Origin: Virgibacillus halotolerans
GTDB taxonomy: Bacteria > Bacillota > Bacilli > Bacillales > Amphibacillaceae
NCBI RefSeq assembly: GCF_016908515.1
Contig: NZ_JAFBEA010000001.1
Location: 1,116,001-1,180,000 of the forward strand
Reading direction: 5' to 3'
Length of the DNA stretch: 64,000 nucleotides
Position 1 is the first letter of the stretch; the number at the start of each line of letters is the position of its first letter. This document shows, in pieces, positions 17,896 through 27,746 of this stretch. The notes beneath the pieces are model-generated. The model saw only the letters and a program-made list of their open reading frames with translations. It made no database searches and was not told the origin of the DNA. Both the position numbers and the translations under genes were made by a program.

Positions 17896-18446
17896 TGCTT
17901 ATTCCACCCTTTTCCCTGCATTTTTAAAAACTATTTCATTTAAAACGAACAGCATTATTTGTGTAACTGGTCCACCACCCATAAATTATATTAAAGATGA
18001 AATCGCTGTAATATAGTAGATGTCTCAATCAAACGATACATTTTAATTATATTGTTAAAGAATAGCTATGTAAATACTTTCATTAATTCTGTATGTAATA
18101 TCGTTTTCATGTGTCATTAATGAAATTAATTTCAATACGCAATATGTTCTAAGGTTTGCAATGTTATTCTTGCTTCTTTTAAATTCACATAATAGACATT
18201 TATGCCGTGATTTTCTAGAAGTTAAATATTCGTATTTTTGCTCTATCTTTTACAACCTGCGCATGCTCTAGGCTTCCAAGATAGTAGTATGGAAATCTCT
18301 CCATTAAATATGCGGCCTGTATTTATTCTTTATTCTGAGTTTCAGAAATCCTAATGAGATGATTGAATATTGGTTTTTCCAAGAAAACAGGCACAGAATT
18401 TTATCTCGGTTAAATAAATCACTTGTGCACCAAGAATTTTAATACA
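17896..18446. other. Long upstream region of the PTS operon
   Basis: About 550 nt without a gene. It should hold the promoter of the PTS operon. The cre-like site at 17998-18011 is the only element I can name. The rest is AT-rich and shows no clear structure. Confidence 0.5.
17998..18011. promoter_or_regulatory. Candidate CcpA cre site
   Basis: TGAAATCGCTGTAA matches the cre consensus TGWAANCGNTNWCA at 13 of 14 positions, including the central CG. Its place upstream of a PTS operon fits carbon catabolite repression. Confidence 0.5.
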
Positions 18447-18504
18447 CAAAAAAAGGAAGTATCTCCTCCAACTCCCTTTCATAAGGTGTGGTGGAGTACT
18501 TCCT
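18447..18504 (-). terminator. Intrinsic terminator of the DUF3100/M20 operon
   Basis: On the minus strand GGAAGTACTCC pairs with GGAGATACTTCC across a loop, followed by seven T. It lies about 65 nt after the last gene of the operon. Confidence 0.75.
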
Positions 18505-18567
18505 GTGAGCATTATCTATGCTTATTTGGTATTCAAAATCATACAAGATGGAGGATTTTTATCCCAT

Positions 18568-19053
18568 CTATTTACTAGCCAAAAATAACCCTAACTCAGC
18601 GATTAGCGCACTTCCCAAATAGGTTCCCATAAAGACAAATACTGCGACAATGGCAATTTTCCAGGATGTTTTTCTTAAATCAACAAGGCGATTTGCTACG
18701 GAAATGCCAGCAAAGGTAAGAATTGGCGTAGTAATCGATAAGAAATCAACTGCCTGAATGGCTTCTACAAATGTATTCGAGAGCAAACACATAACAAGGG
18801 AAGTAATCGATACCCAACCCAAAATAGGAAAGTCACGTACAATTTTCAATGATGAGCGCTGCATAAGCTCTGAAATTAAAATACCTATCATGGAAAATAA
18901 CCAAAGAACCCCTAGTCCCAAAATTGTCATGCCTGTCACAGGTGTTGACTCCGGATTCTTAAGCAATTTAATTTCCTGGGTAAATAAAATAAGACTGACA
19001 CTTAGCAACAGAACAAGGCCGTATTTAACATATTTATTCATTCCGTCAGTCAT
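18568..19053 (-). CDS. Small integral membrane protein, DUF3100 partner
   Basis: 161 residues with about five hydrophobic segments and no recognised catalytic motif. The ATG overlaps the stop of the upstream DUF3100 gene by one base (TAATG), so the two are translated together and probably form one membrane complex. M5 is an alternative start. A terminator follows. I infer a second subunit of a transporter. No function is established. Confidence 0.7.
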   Translation of the reverse strand: MTDGMNKYVKYGLVLLLSVSLILFTQEIKLLKNPESTPVTGMTILGLGVLWLFSMIGILISELMQRSSLKIVRDFPILGWVSITSLVMCLLSNTFVEAIQAVDFLSITTPILTFAGISVANRLVDLRKTSWKIAIVAVFVFMGTYLGSALIAELGLFLASK

Positions 19054-19850
19054 TACTTATCACCTCTAGTCAGCAGTTTGTACATAAATTGCTGCAATGG
19101 CGCTGCCAAGAACACCATTGTAAACGTTCCAATAAAGCTAGTCAGCAATTGACTGGCAGATGCATAAGCCAGGATCGTACTTTCCATTTCAGGCATCCGG
19201 GCAACCAATGTGGAGGATGCAGCAGTCATCATGCTTCCAGATCCAACACCGGATGCCATTGCTAACGCTTCTACACTAAACCCAACGTCTAACAATATTG
19301 GGGCAAAGATACTGAAAAAGATGGCACCAAATAAAGTTCCAATAATATAAAGGGACAGGACGCCTCGTCCTTCTTTGGATTCCAGTGTATACTTTTCCGA
19401 GATATAAGCTAATTCACCTTCACGCCCGATGCCTAATGTAGCACCAATTGCTTCTCCCCTTAAACCAAGCATAATGGCAATCGGCAAGCCAAATAAGACG
19501 GTTCCAAGATTGCCGATTTCCTGGATAATAAACACCCAACCTACCTGCACAATTTCATAAAGCTTTGGAGCAACATCGGCACCATATCTTGCCATCAACG
19601 GTAACATAATAAATATAAGGTATTTACTGGCGAAGTCGACATTTTGCTTACTGTATACTTTTTTCAAAATACCTTTTCGAAAAATATTAAATCCCAATAT
19701 CATCGTAATAATGACTGCAAATACCAATGGAAGCAAGCCAATTGTAAAAGGACCAATGGGGATACTTTGTATTCCAATCCATTCCGCAATTGCTATAATA
19801 ACAAGCACGAATACGATGAGGTATACCATATAATTCGTTTTTTTCTTCAT
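19053..19850 (-). CDS. DUF3100 family membrane protein
   Basis: 265 residues with about eight membrane segments. A glycine-rich segment, ASGVGSGSMMTA, lies near residues 200-211 and resembles substrate-binding hairpins of secondary carriers. The family is DUF3100, of unknown function, often encoded beside M20 amidohydrolases as here (the hydrolase lies 19 nt upstream). A carrier for an N-acyl amino acid or peptide-like compound that the hydrolase then cleaves would fit. The family call rests on the overall sequence; the role is inference. Confidence 0.72.
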   Translation of the reverse strand: MKKKTNYMVYLIVFVLVIIAIAEWIGIQSIPIGPFTIGLLPLVFAVIITMILGFNIFRKGILKKVYSKQNVDFASKYLIFIMLPLMARYGADVAPKLYEIVQVGWVFIIQEIGNLGTVLFGLPIAIMLGLRGEAIGATLGIGREGELAYISEKYTLESKEGRGVLSLYIIGTLFGAIFFSIFAPILLDVGFSVEALAMASGVGSGSMMTAASSTLVARMPEMESTILAYASASQLLTSFIGTFTMVFLAAPLQQFMYKLLTRGDK

Positions 19851-19869
19851 GTAAGTATCCTCGTTTCTG

Positions 19870-21129
19870 TTAATCAGTAATCGCTTGGATTACTTCAACA
19901 TAATCGTCGTACGTTTTTTTATATAACTGCGATCGATCTATTCTTCCGTTCATTTTTTCTAAAGATTGGGCAATAAACCTTGGAAATATTTCATATATAA
20001 ATGCAGGATCAACATCGATAAAATCATCTCCATGTATCGTCCCTGTAAATCCACTGTAGCCTACTTGAATACAAGGGATCATGAAGGATAAATCACCAAT
20101 ATCCCCTGCCGCACTAATTGCATTATTATTAAGTATTTCATCAATCTCATCATTTTCTTTAAATGCTTCCATCACAAATTCGGATAAGCAGCGATTCTGA
20201 TTAAATGGTAAATACCCCATCTGTGTCGTTATATCCACCTCGCCTTGCAAAGATTGAGCACTTCCTTTTGCTGCATCATCTAATTTGATTGCTACCTCTC
20301 TCATATATTCAACCGTTTTAGAACGCAAATCTGTTCCTACTGTGATATGGTTCGGAATGACATTTGTGGACATGTCTGAATCCATTACAATTGGGTTAAT
20401 CCTTACTTGCTCACTATCTTTGAGTTGCTGACGACTTAACCCTAAAGCAACATTAAATAAAGTAGACATACTATATGCGTTTTTAGACGAAAATGGATCG
20501 AAACCAGCGTGTGTCGCTTTTCCTTTAAATTTATTATATTTATATAAGAAACCAGCTAAATCACAATTTACTTCCACTGTTCTCTTTTCAAACTCGCCAC
20601 CAATTGCGTGTACACAAATACCCACATCGATATCATCAAAGATGCCCAATTTCATTGCTTCAGGCTTCCCACCATAGTGTGTAATTGTATTCTCTTTCAT
20701 TAAATGTTCACGATATTCCAAATCCAAATATTCCTCTGCCGGAACGAAAACAAATGATAGTTTAAAATCGTAGTTTTTATATACTTCCGATTGGAAGAGA
20801 TAATTATACAATGCGAGCGCAATGGCCACCTGTGTATAATGCCCGCAATTGTGTGCTGCGCCTGTATTTTCATCAGCATACTTATGTGTTGGTGCATACA
20901 CAGCATCTAGTTCGCCAATGAATGCTATATGTAAATCCTTACCTTCTCCTCCAAGACTTGTTTTAAATCCTGTCGTACTAAATTCTTCAAACTCTATAAC
21001 CGGATTAAATTGTTTTAAAGCCGCCATGATTGTTTCCTTCGTCTGTAATTCTTTATAACCTAGCTCAGGGTTCTGATAAATTTTGTCAGCTATACGCTTA
21101 ATTGATTTATATTGCTCTTTAAATAACAT
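19870..21129 (-). CDS. M20-family amidohydrolase
   Basis: 419 residues of the M20 peptidase/aminoacylase/carboxypeptidase group. Metal-site motifs are GELDAV and AHNCGH in the first third, VPAEEY with the catalytic glutamate, and THAGFDP after the lid region. Such enzymes remove an acyl or amino group from N-acyl amino acids or dipeptides in the cytoplasm. The ATG at 21129 is preferred because an earlier ATG at 21141 directly abuts the AAAGGAG site. It is the first gene of the operon with the two membrane proteins. The substrate is unknown. Confidence 0.82.
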   Translation of the reverse strand: MLFKEQYKSIKRIADKIYQNPELGYKELQTKETIMAALKQFNPVIEFEEFSTTGFKTSLGGEGKDLHIAFIGELDAVYAPTHKYADENTGAAHNCGHYTQVAIALALYNYLFQSEVYKNYDFKLSFVFVPAEEYLDLEYREHLMKENTITHYGGKPEAMKLGIFDDIDVGICVHAIGGEFEKRTVEVNCDLAGFLYKYNKFKGKATHAGFDPFSSKNAYSMSTLFNVALGLSRQQLKDSEQVRINPIVMDSDMSTNVIPNHITVGTDLRSKTVEYMREVAIKLDDAAKGSAQSLQGEVDITTQMGYLPFNQNRCLSEFVMEAFKENDEIDEILNNNAISAAGDIGDLSFMIPCIQVGYSGFTGTIHGDDFIDVDPAFIYEIFPRFIAQSLEKMNGRIDRSQLYKKTYDDYVEVIQAITD

Positions 21130-21298
21130 AAGTAAAAGCATCTCCTTTTATGGTTGTCAATCTTCGATGCATAATAACGTAATAATATTATCATTGTATA
21201 AGATTCATAGTCAAACCGTGCTTGTGCAAACAGCTAGAACTTACCTTGATTGGACTTTCGCCAATTAGCAATTAACGGCCTGCAGGAAAAATGCCATA

Positions 21299-21342
21299 GG
21301 AAAAAACAGTTGGCCGTAAATCATAAATGGCCAACTGGCTTT
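21299..21342 (-). terminator. Intrinsic terminator after ppc
   Basis: CAGTTGGCC and GGCCAACTG form a perfect 9-bp stem with a 13-nt loop, followed on the minus strand by a run of T about 60 nt after the ppc stop. Confidence 0.85.
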
Positions 21343-21370
21343 TCCTTATCGTATTTATTTCTATCCTTAA

Positions 21371-24130
21371 TCAACCCGTATTCACTAATCCCGCAGCAAC
21401 TCCATTAATCGTCAGTAACACCTCGGTCACCAACTCTTCAGGAGGATTTGGTGTTTCCCTTAATTTATGGATCAATTCTACTTGCAGGAAATTGAGCGGA
21501 TCAACGTATGGATTACGCAAATGGACAGACTCTTTTATATTTGGCGAATGACTGAGTAATGCTTCATTGCCAGAAATTTGCAGTAACGCCTCTTTTGTAC
21601 GCTCATATTCATCAATAATGTCTTCATATATCCGTTCTGCTACCGCAGGATCATCGACTAATTCCAAATACTCCTTGGCGGTTTTCATATCGGCTTTCAT
21701 CAAGGCCATTTGTAAATTATTGATGGTCGAATGGAAGAAGGACCATTCTTTATACATGGTTTGTAACATTTCCAAATGGCTATTGTCGTCCGCTATGAAC
21801 GCTATGAAGGATTGCAAGCCTGTACCCGCTGCATACCAAGCAGGAATCATATGTCTGGATTGTGTCCACGCGAATACCCAAGGAATAGCCCGTAAGTCTT
21901 CAAAATCCTGACTGTTTTTTCTACTCATCGGCCGCGATCCGATATTTAAAGCACCTAATTCGGTCAATGGGGTCGCCTGATGAAAATACGTCAGGAAATC
22001 CGGGTCGCCAAACACCAGCGTTTGATATTTCTTCAAGGATTTTTCTGAAATAGCTTCCATTGCCGTTTCCCATTCTTTTTGGCGCAGTTCTACTTGATCG
22101 GGTGCACTCGAAACCCTGGCACAAGTCTCAAATAAGGCTGAGGCTGCTTGCTCCAAATTCCGATAGGCGATATCTTCGAGTAAGTATCTGGAAGAAAGCA
22201 CTTCTCCCTGTTCTGTGATTTTCACGCCGTCTCCCAATGTCTCCACTGGTTGTGAGAGGATACTCGTATTCAACGAACCGCCTCCCCGGCCCAATGATCC
22301 ACCACGCCCATGGAAAAACTTCAAACGAATGTCGTATTGCCTCGCCATGTTATGGATTTCTGCCTGGGCTTTAAAGAGCTTCCAGTTTGCGCTCATCGTA
22401 CCGCCGTCTTTGCTCCCATCCGAATAACCAAGCATGATTTCCTGATGTTTTCCACGTGCTTGTAGTTGTTTACGATATACTTCTGTTTCAAATAATGCCC
22501 GCATGATTTTCGGTCCTGCAATCAGGTCATCGATTGTCTCCAATAAGGGCGCAACATCAAGATCGCTTTCCACTGTTCCGTCTGGATATAGACGATAGAT
22601 CCCGGTTTCTTTGGCGAGCACTAAGACTTCTAAGAGATCGCTTGGTGATTGCGTCATGCTAATTAAATAGACTTCGATCGCTCGTTTGCCGAATTCCTCG
22701 TGCGCGCTTTTAATCATTCTAAAGACTTTCAGCATTTCTTGTGTCGCTTTAGAATATCCACCATCGAAAAGCAGCAGTGGTCTTGGGTCATTTAAAACCT
22801 CACACAATACCTTCTGTTTTTCTTCCTCTGATAGTGCAGCATAATCATCTGTGACATGAACAGCTTTTAGAATTTCATGGACTGCTGTTTCATGTTCCCC
22901 ACTATGGTTTCGTATATCCAGCGTCGCTAAGTGGAAACCGAACATCTCTACTTGCCGAATCACTTTTCGAATGGTTTTTAACTTTTTAGACTTTGGCAAA
23001 TGCGCCTCAGCACTCTCCTTGATTTCTGTGAGGTCATTAGCCAACTCCTCTGCATGGCCGTAACCGTAAGATGATTCTCCCGTTTCACGTAGACGTTTTA
23101 GAATAACTGCAAACTTGCGTCGATATACTTCCGATTTGACAGGCCACTTCTCATTCTCTTCTAAATAAGTGTGCTCCTCTTTTTCCATCTTATCGATAAA
23201 TTGTCGATTGATAGATATGCGTTCACTCGATTGACTGAACCGCCTCATCAGCTCTACGATAGAGGTATCATATTTCTTTAAAATCAGTTCACGTTGTAAC
23301 TCTAATGTCTGCCAAGTGATTTCTGGTGTCACATTTGGATTTCCATCCCGGTCTCCCCCGATCCATGAGCCGAAACGGATGAAATTTGGCACCTGCCAGT
23401 CCTGCCCTGGAATTTGTTCCTGTAACTGTATTTCCAATTCCTGAAAAATATCGGGCAATGTGTCAAATAACGTCTGATCAAAATAATAGAGACCATTTTT
23501 CACTTCGTCCAACACTTCCGGTTTCCTGTTCCGTAGTTCATCGGTGTGCCATAAAGCGGTGACCTCATTCAATAGGCTTTCTTGCACGTCTGCTTTCTCT
23601 CTTTGTGTGGTCAGCGGGTTATCCAGCTTCCGCAGATGTGCCGATATCCGTTTTTGTATTTCCAACACGGTCCGCTTCGTTGCCTCTGTCGGGTGCGCTG
23701 TCATGATCAATTCGAGAGATAAGTCATTAATCACGCCTTGAATCATGTCATTTGTGAGGCTGTAGCCTTTCACTTTAGAGACTGCCCTTTCAATAGAGAA
23801 AGACTGACTCACACCTTCTTCAAGTAAATATTGACGTCTACGTCTGATTCTATGATTTTGTTCCGCAATATTAATTAAATGAAAGTAAATGGAAAAAGCA
23901 CGGATCACTTGCTGACGCATAGGTGGTTTTAAATTGCTGATTTCCTTTTTTAGTGTATGATATGTATCTTCATCGAACTCTTCACGGATACTTTTTGCCA
24001 TTTCCCGAATAGCTTCTACTTGATCATAAAGCTCTGTTCCTCCGTGCAGCATTAAAACTTCTCCCAATATGTTTCCGAGCATGTTAACGTCATTTCGCAA
24101 TAAAGCATTTTTATCGATCGTTTCTACCAT
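21371..24130 (-). CDS. ppc: Phosphoenolpyruvate carboxylase
   Basis: 919 residues, full length. It carboxylates PEP with bicarbonate to oxaloacetate, the anaplerotic entry to the TCA cycle. The catalytic motifs are TAHPTEATKR with H146, FHGRGGSLGRGGG, and GYSDGSKDGG. The C-terminus ends in VNTG, close to the usual NTG end. The start follows AGGAGG. The gene is monocistronic with its own terminator. B. subtilis uses pyruvate carboxylase and lacks Ppc, whereas many halotolerant Bacillaceae carry it. Confidence 0.96.
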   Translation of the reverse strand: MVETIDKNALLRNDVNMLGNILGEVLMLHGGTELYDQVEAIREMAKSIREEFDEDTYHTLKKEISNLKPPMRQQVIRAFSIYFHLINIAEQNHRIRRRRQYLLEEGVSQSFSIERAVSKVKGYSLTNDMIQGVINDLSLELIMTAHPTEATKRTVLEIQKRISAHLRKLDNPLTTQREKADVQESLLNEVTALWHTDELRNRKPEVLDEVKNGLYYFDQTLFDTLPDIFQELEIQLQEQIPGQDWQVPNFIRFGSWIGGDRDGNPNVTPEITWQTLELQRELILKKYDTSIVELMRRFSQSSERISINRQFIDKMEKEEHTYLEENEKWPVKSEVYRRKFAVILKRLRETGESSYGYGHAEELANDLTEIKESAEAHLPKSKKLKTIRKVIRQVEMFGFHLATLDIRNHSGEHETAVHEILKAVHVTDDYAALSEEEKQKVLCEVLNDPRPLLLFDGGYSKATQEMLKVFRMIKSAHEEFGKRAIEVYLISMTQSPSDLLEVLVLAKETGIYRLYPDGTVESDLDVAPLLETIDDLIAGPKIMRALFETEVYRKQLQARGKHQEIMLGYSDGSKDGGTMSANWKLFKAQAEIHNMARQYDIRLKFFHGRGGSLGRGGGSLNTSILSQPVETLGDGVKITEQGEVLSSRYLLEDIAYRNLEQAASALFETCARVSSAPDQVELRQKEWETAMEAISEKSLKKYQTLVFGDPDFLTYFHQATPLTELGALNIGSRPMSRKNSQDFEDLRAIPWVFAWTQSRHMIPAWYAAGTGLQSFIAFIADDNSHLEMLQTMYKEWSFFHSTINNLQMALMKADMKTAKEYLELVDDPAVAERIYEDIIDEYERTKEALLQISGNEALLSHSPNIKESVHLRNPYVDPLNFLQVELIHKLRETPNPPEELVTEVLLTINGVAAGLVNTG

Positions 24131-24245
24131 TCTGTTTCCTCCTAGTCCAATTGGCGTATTACTATAATAACATCTATCGTAAAAATTAATAATTTTTATG
24201 ATAGATGATCTACAAATTTCAAACTAATTCTAGTCGAAAGACGAA

Positions 24246-24282
24246 AAAAGACGCCTTCCTGTTAAAGAAAAGCGTCCATTAG
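24246..24282 (-). terminator. Intrinsic terminator after the DUF4256 gene
   Basis: On the minus strand GGACGCTTTTC pairs imperfectly with GAAGGCGTC, followed by six T. It sits 16 nt after the stop. Confidence 0.65.
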
Positions 24283-24297
24283 TTGTCTGTGCAAAGT

Positions 24298-24879
<582 letters not shown>

Positions 24880-24977
24880 ATTAGTTTCCTCCTATTATTT
24901 CTATTCAAGTGGATTAAGTATATACAATTATTCCGTTCCTGAAAAGTATCATCAAACATGTTACTTTAGAGTCATTA

Positions 24978-25015
24978 TAAAAACCCCTGTACACGTTGAT
25001 GTACAGGGGCTTTTA
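24978..25015. terminator. Bidirectional intrinsic terminator
   Basis: CCCCTGTACA and TGTACAGGGG form a perfect 10-bp stem with a 6-nt loop, flanked by A on the left and T on the right. It can end transcription of the FMN reductase operon on the minus strand. Confidence 0.85.
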
Positions 25016-25158
25016 GTGAAGCTATCGGTCGTACTCTTCATTTTCCTATCCAGTCATTTTTTAAATAACTGAACTATATAATAGAGCGATAAATCTACTC
25101 CATACCTAAACAGCCACGCCGTAATTTCCGCGGTGCATAAGTAGGCACAGTTGATACA

Positions 25159-25713
25159 CTATCTAATCGTAGCATTGCTTATACTTTTTTTTAGTCCTAT
25201 TTTTTCTAAGAAGTAAAATAGTTGTTTTTTTGTGCGGTCTAATATTTCTTCATCGATGATTGGGTTTTCTTGATGCTTATCCAATTGACTATCTATATAG
25301 TAGAGACCCTTTAAAGGTAGTCCTTTCATCGTAGATACAAGCGGTTTTAAAGCATAATCCATTGCTAGCATATGGGACGGGCTGCCTCCAGTCATGATGG
25401 GAAGCACATATGTATCATATAAAACGTCTTGTGGCAAAAGATCAAACAACGCTTTTAACACTCCTGAATAAGCGGCTTTATAAACGGGGGATCCAACAAT
25501 CACTCCGCTTGCTTCTTGTATGTGTTGAGTAATTTGCTGTAATACAGGACTTTCATAATTTCCCTGCACCAAATCCTCTGCAGGAATATCTTTGATAGAA
25601 ATAAAAGTTACCGAATAATGTTCTTTTCTCATGGTGGAGCCTATATATTGGAGGAGCTTTTCCGATCTGGAAAGTTCGGAAGGGCTGCCTGATATAATAA
25701 CGATATCACTCAT
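25159..25713 (-). CDS. NADPH-dependent FMN reductase (SsuE-like)
   Basis: 184 residues of the flavodoxin-fold NADPH:FMN reductase family. The FMN phosphate loop is GSPSELSR near residue 9 and the second flavin motif is VGSPVYKAAYSG near 79. It supplies reduced FMN to two-component monooxygenases such as the LLM enzyme at 28041-29354 in the same gene group. The ATG at 25713 has AAAGGA 9 nt upstream; an upstream in-frame ATG at 25791 lies inside the glutaredoxin relic. The pairing is expected for sulfonate or thioether oxidation systems. Confidence 0.85.
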   Translation of the reverse strand: MSDIVIISGSPSELSRSEKLLQYIGSTMRKEHYSVTFISIKDIPAEDLVQGNYESPVLQQITQHIQEASGVIVGSPVYKAAYSGVLKALFDLLPQDVLYDTYVLPIMTGGSPSHMLAMDYALKPLVSTMKGLPLKGLYYIDSQLDKHQENPIIDEEILDRTKKQLFYFLEKIGLKKSISNATIR

Positions 25714-25796
25714 AGCACATGATCCTTTCTTATTCACTTTTTCAGAAAATCTGGCATTCACTCTAGGCTTATCGAATCGCCGAATTTGCATATAGA

Positions 25797-25868
25797 AAAG
25801 CCCAAACCTGTCACGGCTTCATATTGATTGTTCTTGCCAATTTCAACAATCGGCACATGGTACACATC
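25797..25868 (-). pseudogene. Relic of a glutaredoxin gene 3' end
   Basis: On the minus strand this stretch reads VYHVPIVEIGKNNQYEAV and continues TGLGF. It is a close match to the C-terminal half of the intact glutaredoxin at 27747-28007 (VSHVPVVEIGKGNQYEAV, then TELGV). The CxxC half is missing and the frame runs on into unrelated sequence. It is a leftover of a duplicated or displaced glutaredoxin gene immediately upstream of the FMN reductase. Confidence 0.75.
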
Positions 25869-25935
25869 ACCTCTTTGCTACTAGTTAATGATATTTTAAA
25901 ATGCTCCCCGTATTTACTCTATATGAAATGAGAAA

Positions 25936-26778
25936 TTATCTATCAACCTTTAATAATCGAGCGGCATTTTTATATAATACTTTTTCCAATATTTCTGGCT
26001 CTAAATTATGATTCCGATAATGCGCTATTGAGAAATCATAAGGTACGTTAGGATAGCAACTACCGAACAAAATCTGATCTGCTAATCCTGATCTCGCTGC
26101 TTCCGCATATTGATTTCCACCCGGAAAAGCAATGTAAAAGTCCGGAAGCAAATAAACATTTGGAAAATGAGTTGCTACAGCAATTGATTCTTGCACAAAT
26201 GGCCATGCTGCATGTGAAATAATGATTTTTAACTCTGGATATTTATTTGCTACACGCATTAAATGTTTTGGATGAATATAATCATAATCTGGTTTTTCGC
26301 TCATAATAGAGATAAGCATACTTAATGTATAACAAAACGGTAAATCATGTTCAATACAAGCCTCAAATATCGGGTCTAAACTAGGATCGCCTACTGGTGT
26401 TAGCGGTTTAATCTTAGATGCGATTGCCTGTACGCCATGGAAGGCTCCCGTATTCGCATATTTATGAATGGCCTCTACCGCTTCGTCGACCGTCATATCT
26501 TCAATACCAATGAATCCGAAAAAACGTTCGCCACTTTTGCTTGTTAAAAATTCTAGTAATTCTTCATTCGAACTACCGGCTTCATTATTTCTTCCTAAAA
26601 TAACGGAATAGGTAATGTCTTGATCATCCATTTCAGTCAACACATCTTTTAATGAATTTGCTTGTGTTTGCTTAACATGGTCTAATCTTGTAAAAATACC
26701 GTTTAACGCAGTCTTGCCATTTTCAAACATATCTTCCCAATGAGGAATCGGAGCCTTCATTTTAAAATCTATAATCAT
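25936..26778 (-). CDS. Amidohydrolase_2-like protein lacking usual metal ligands
   Basis: 280 residues with the TIM-barrel amidohydrolase (PF04909-like) layout. The usual N-terminal HxH is replaced by lysines (IDFKMKAP) and the usual GSDYP aspartate is a cysteine (FGSCYP). The middle ISHAAWPF histidine remains. Either the clade uses another site or it is not a metal hydrolase. The ATG at 26778 follows AAAGGAGG. It lies 19 nt after an SDR gene and is co-transcribed with it. A lactone or dicarbonyl substrate made by the SDR is only a guess. Confidence 0.72.
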   Translation of the reverse strand: MIIDFKMKAPIPHWEDMFENGKTALNGIFTRLDHVKQTQANSLKDVLTEMDDQDITYSVILGRNNEAGSSNEELLEFLTSKSGERFFGFIGIEDMTVDEAVEAIHKYANTGAFHGVQAIASKIKPLTPVGDPSLDPIFEACIEHDLPFCYTLSMLISIMSEKPDYDYIHPKHLMRVANKYPELKIIISHAAWPFVQESIAVATHFPNVYLLPDFYIAFPGGNQYAEAARSGLADQILFGSCYPNVPYDFSIAHYRNHNLEPEILEKVLYKNAARLLKVDR

Positions 26779-26797
26779 TTTATCGTTCCTCCTTTCA

Positions 26798-27529
26798 TTA
26801 TCTGGCAGTAAGTCCACCATCAATAACACATTCGGCGCCTGTTGTATAACTTGACTCGTCCGAAGCTAGATAAAGAACTAAGTTGGATACTTCTTCTTTC
26901 GTTAACACTCGGTTTAACGGACGATCTGCAGCAACTGTACCGCCCCCACTTTGTTCTGAGAACATCTCCGTGTTCACTAAACTTGGATGAATAGAGTTAG
27001 CACGAATTTGATATTGACCTAATTCTAATGCCGCTACTTTAGTCATACCTGTAACTGCAAATTTCGAAGCGGAGTAGGCAATACTTTCTTTACGACCTCT
27101 TAGACCACCTATGGACGAGATGTTAATAATAGAACCACTCTTTGCCTTTTTCATGGAAGGCACTACCGCTTTCATCCCCAAGAAAACAGCCATTTGGTTT
27201 ATATCTACTACACGCCGATACGCTTCAACTGGAAACACTTCAATCGATTCACTGTAGTTGACCCCAGCATTATTAACAAGAATACTCACATATCCAAAAG
27301 CTTTTTCCGCTTCTCCAATGACTTCTTTCCAGCGGTTTTCCTCTGTCACATCATGTTCGATAAACAATGCATTGTCCCCGAGCTCTGCTTGTAACGCTTT
27401 TCCTTTTTCTAGCGAAACATCCGTGAAAACAACTTTAGCCCCCTCAGCTATTAATCTTTTTACATGCGAAGCCCCCATTCCACTGGCTCCACCTGTTACA
27501 ATTGCAACTTTTCCTTCCACTCTTCCCAT
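26798..27529 (-). CDS. Short-chain dehydrogenase/reductase
   Basis: 243 residues of the classical SDR family. The cofactor loop is TGGASGMG (12-19), then NNAG near 89, the catalytic Ser in SSIGG, and YSASK with the catalytic Tyr and Lys. D37 after the second strand (FTDVS) suggests NAD preference. The substrate is unknown; related enzymes oxidise cyclic alcohols or hydroxysteroids. The ATG at 27529 follows AGGGGG. It forms a pair with the amidohydrolase-like gene. Confidence 0.85.
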   Translation of the reverse strand: MGRVEGKVAIVTGGASGMGASHVKRLIAEGAKVVFTDVSLEKGKALQAELGDNALFIEHDVTEENRWKEVIGEAEKAFGYVSILVNNAGVNYSESIEVFPVEAYRRVVDINQMAVFLGMKAVVPSMKKAKSGSIINISSIGGLRGRKESIAYSASKFAVTGMTKVAALELGQYQIRANSIHPSLVNTEMFSEQSGGGTVAADRPLNRVLTKEEVSNLVLYLASDESSYTTGAECVIDGGLTAR

Positions 27530-27629
27530 TGAAAATCCCCCTAATTTATCTGTAGAATAGTCCCTTTTTTTATAAATGAAACAACTCGTCATTTTTCCAC
27601 TTAAATGTAATTTTCTTAAATAAGAAGAC

Positions 27630-27682
27630 GGGGTCAGTTCCACCACAACTCTGTCACTTTAAAGTAGTGGGGAACTGACCCC
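27630..27682. repeat. REP-like palindromic repeat, copy 1
   Basis: GGGGTCAGTTCC (27630-27641) and GGAACTGACCCC (27671-27682) are perfect 12-bp inverted arms around an inner CACTTTAAAGTAGTG-type partial palindrome. The reverse complement of its right half matches the element at 38681-38715. It separates the glutaredoxin gene from the SDR pair. Confidence 0.7.
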
Positions 27683-27746
27683 TTATGAAACGCAATGAGG
27701 AAAGGCACCCCTAGTGACGCAGGAGAACCGTTCCCACACATCATTT

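Noticed and set aside
25060-25158. Possible transposase remnant on the minus strand
   Set aside because: A short open stretch exists but it matches no transposase motif I recognise.
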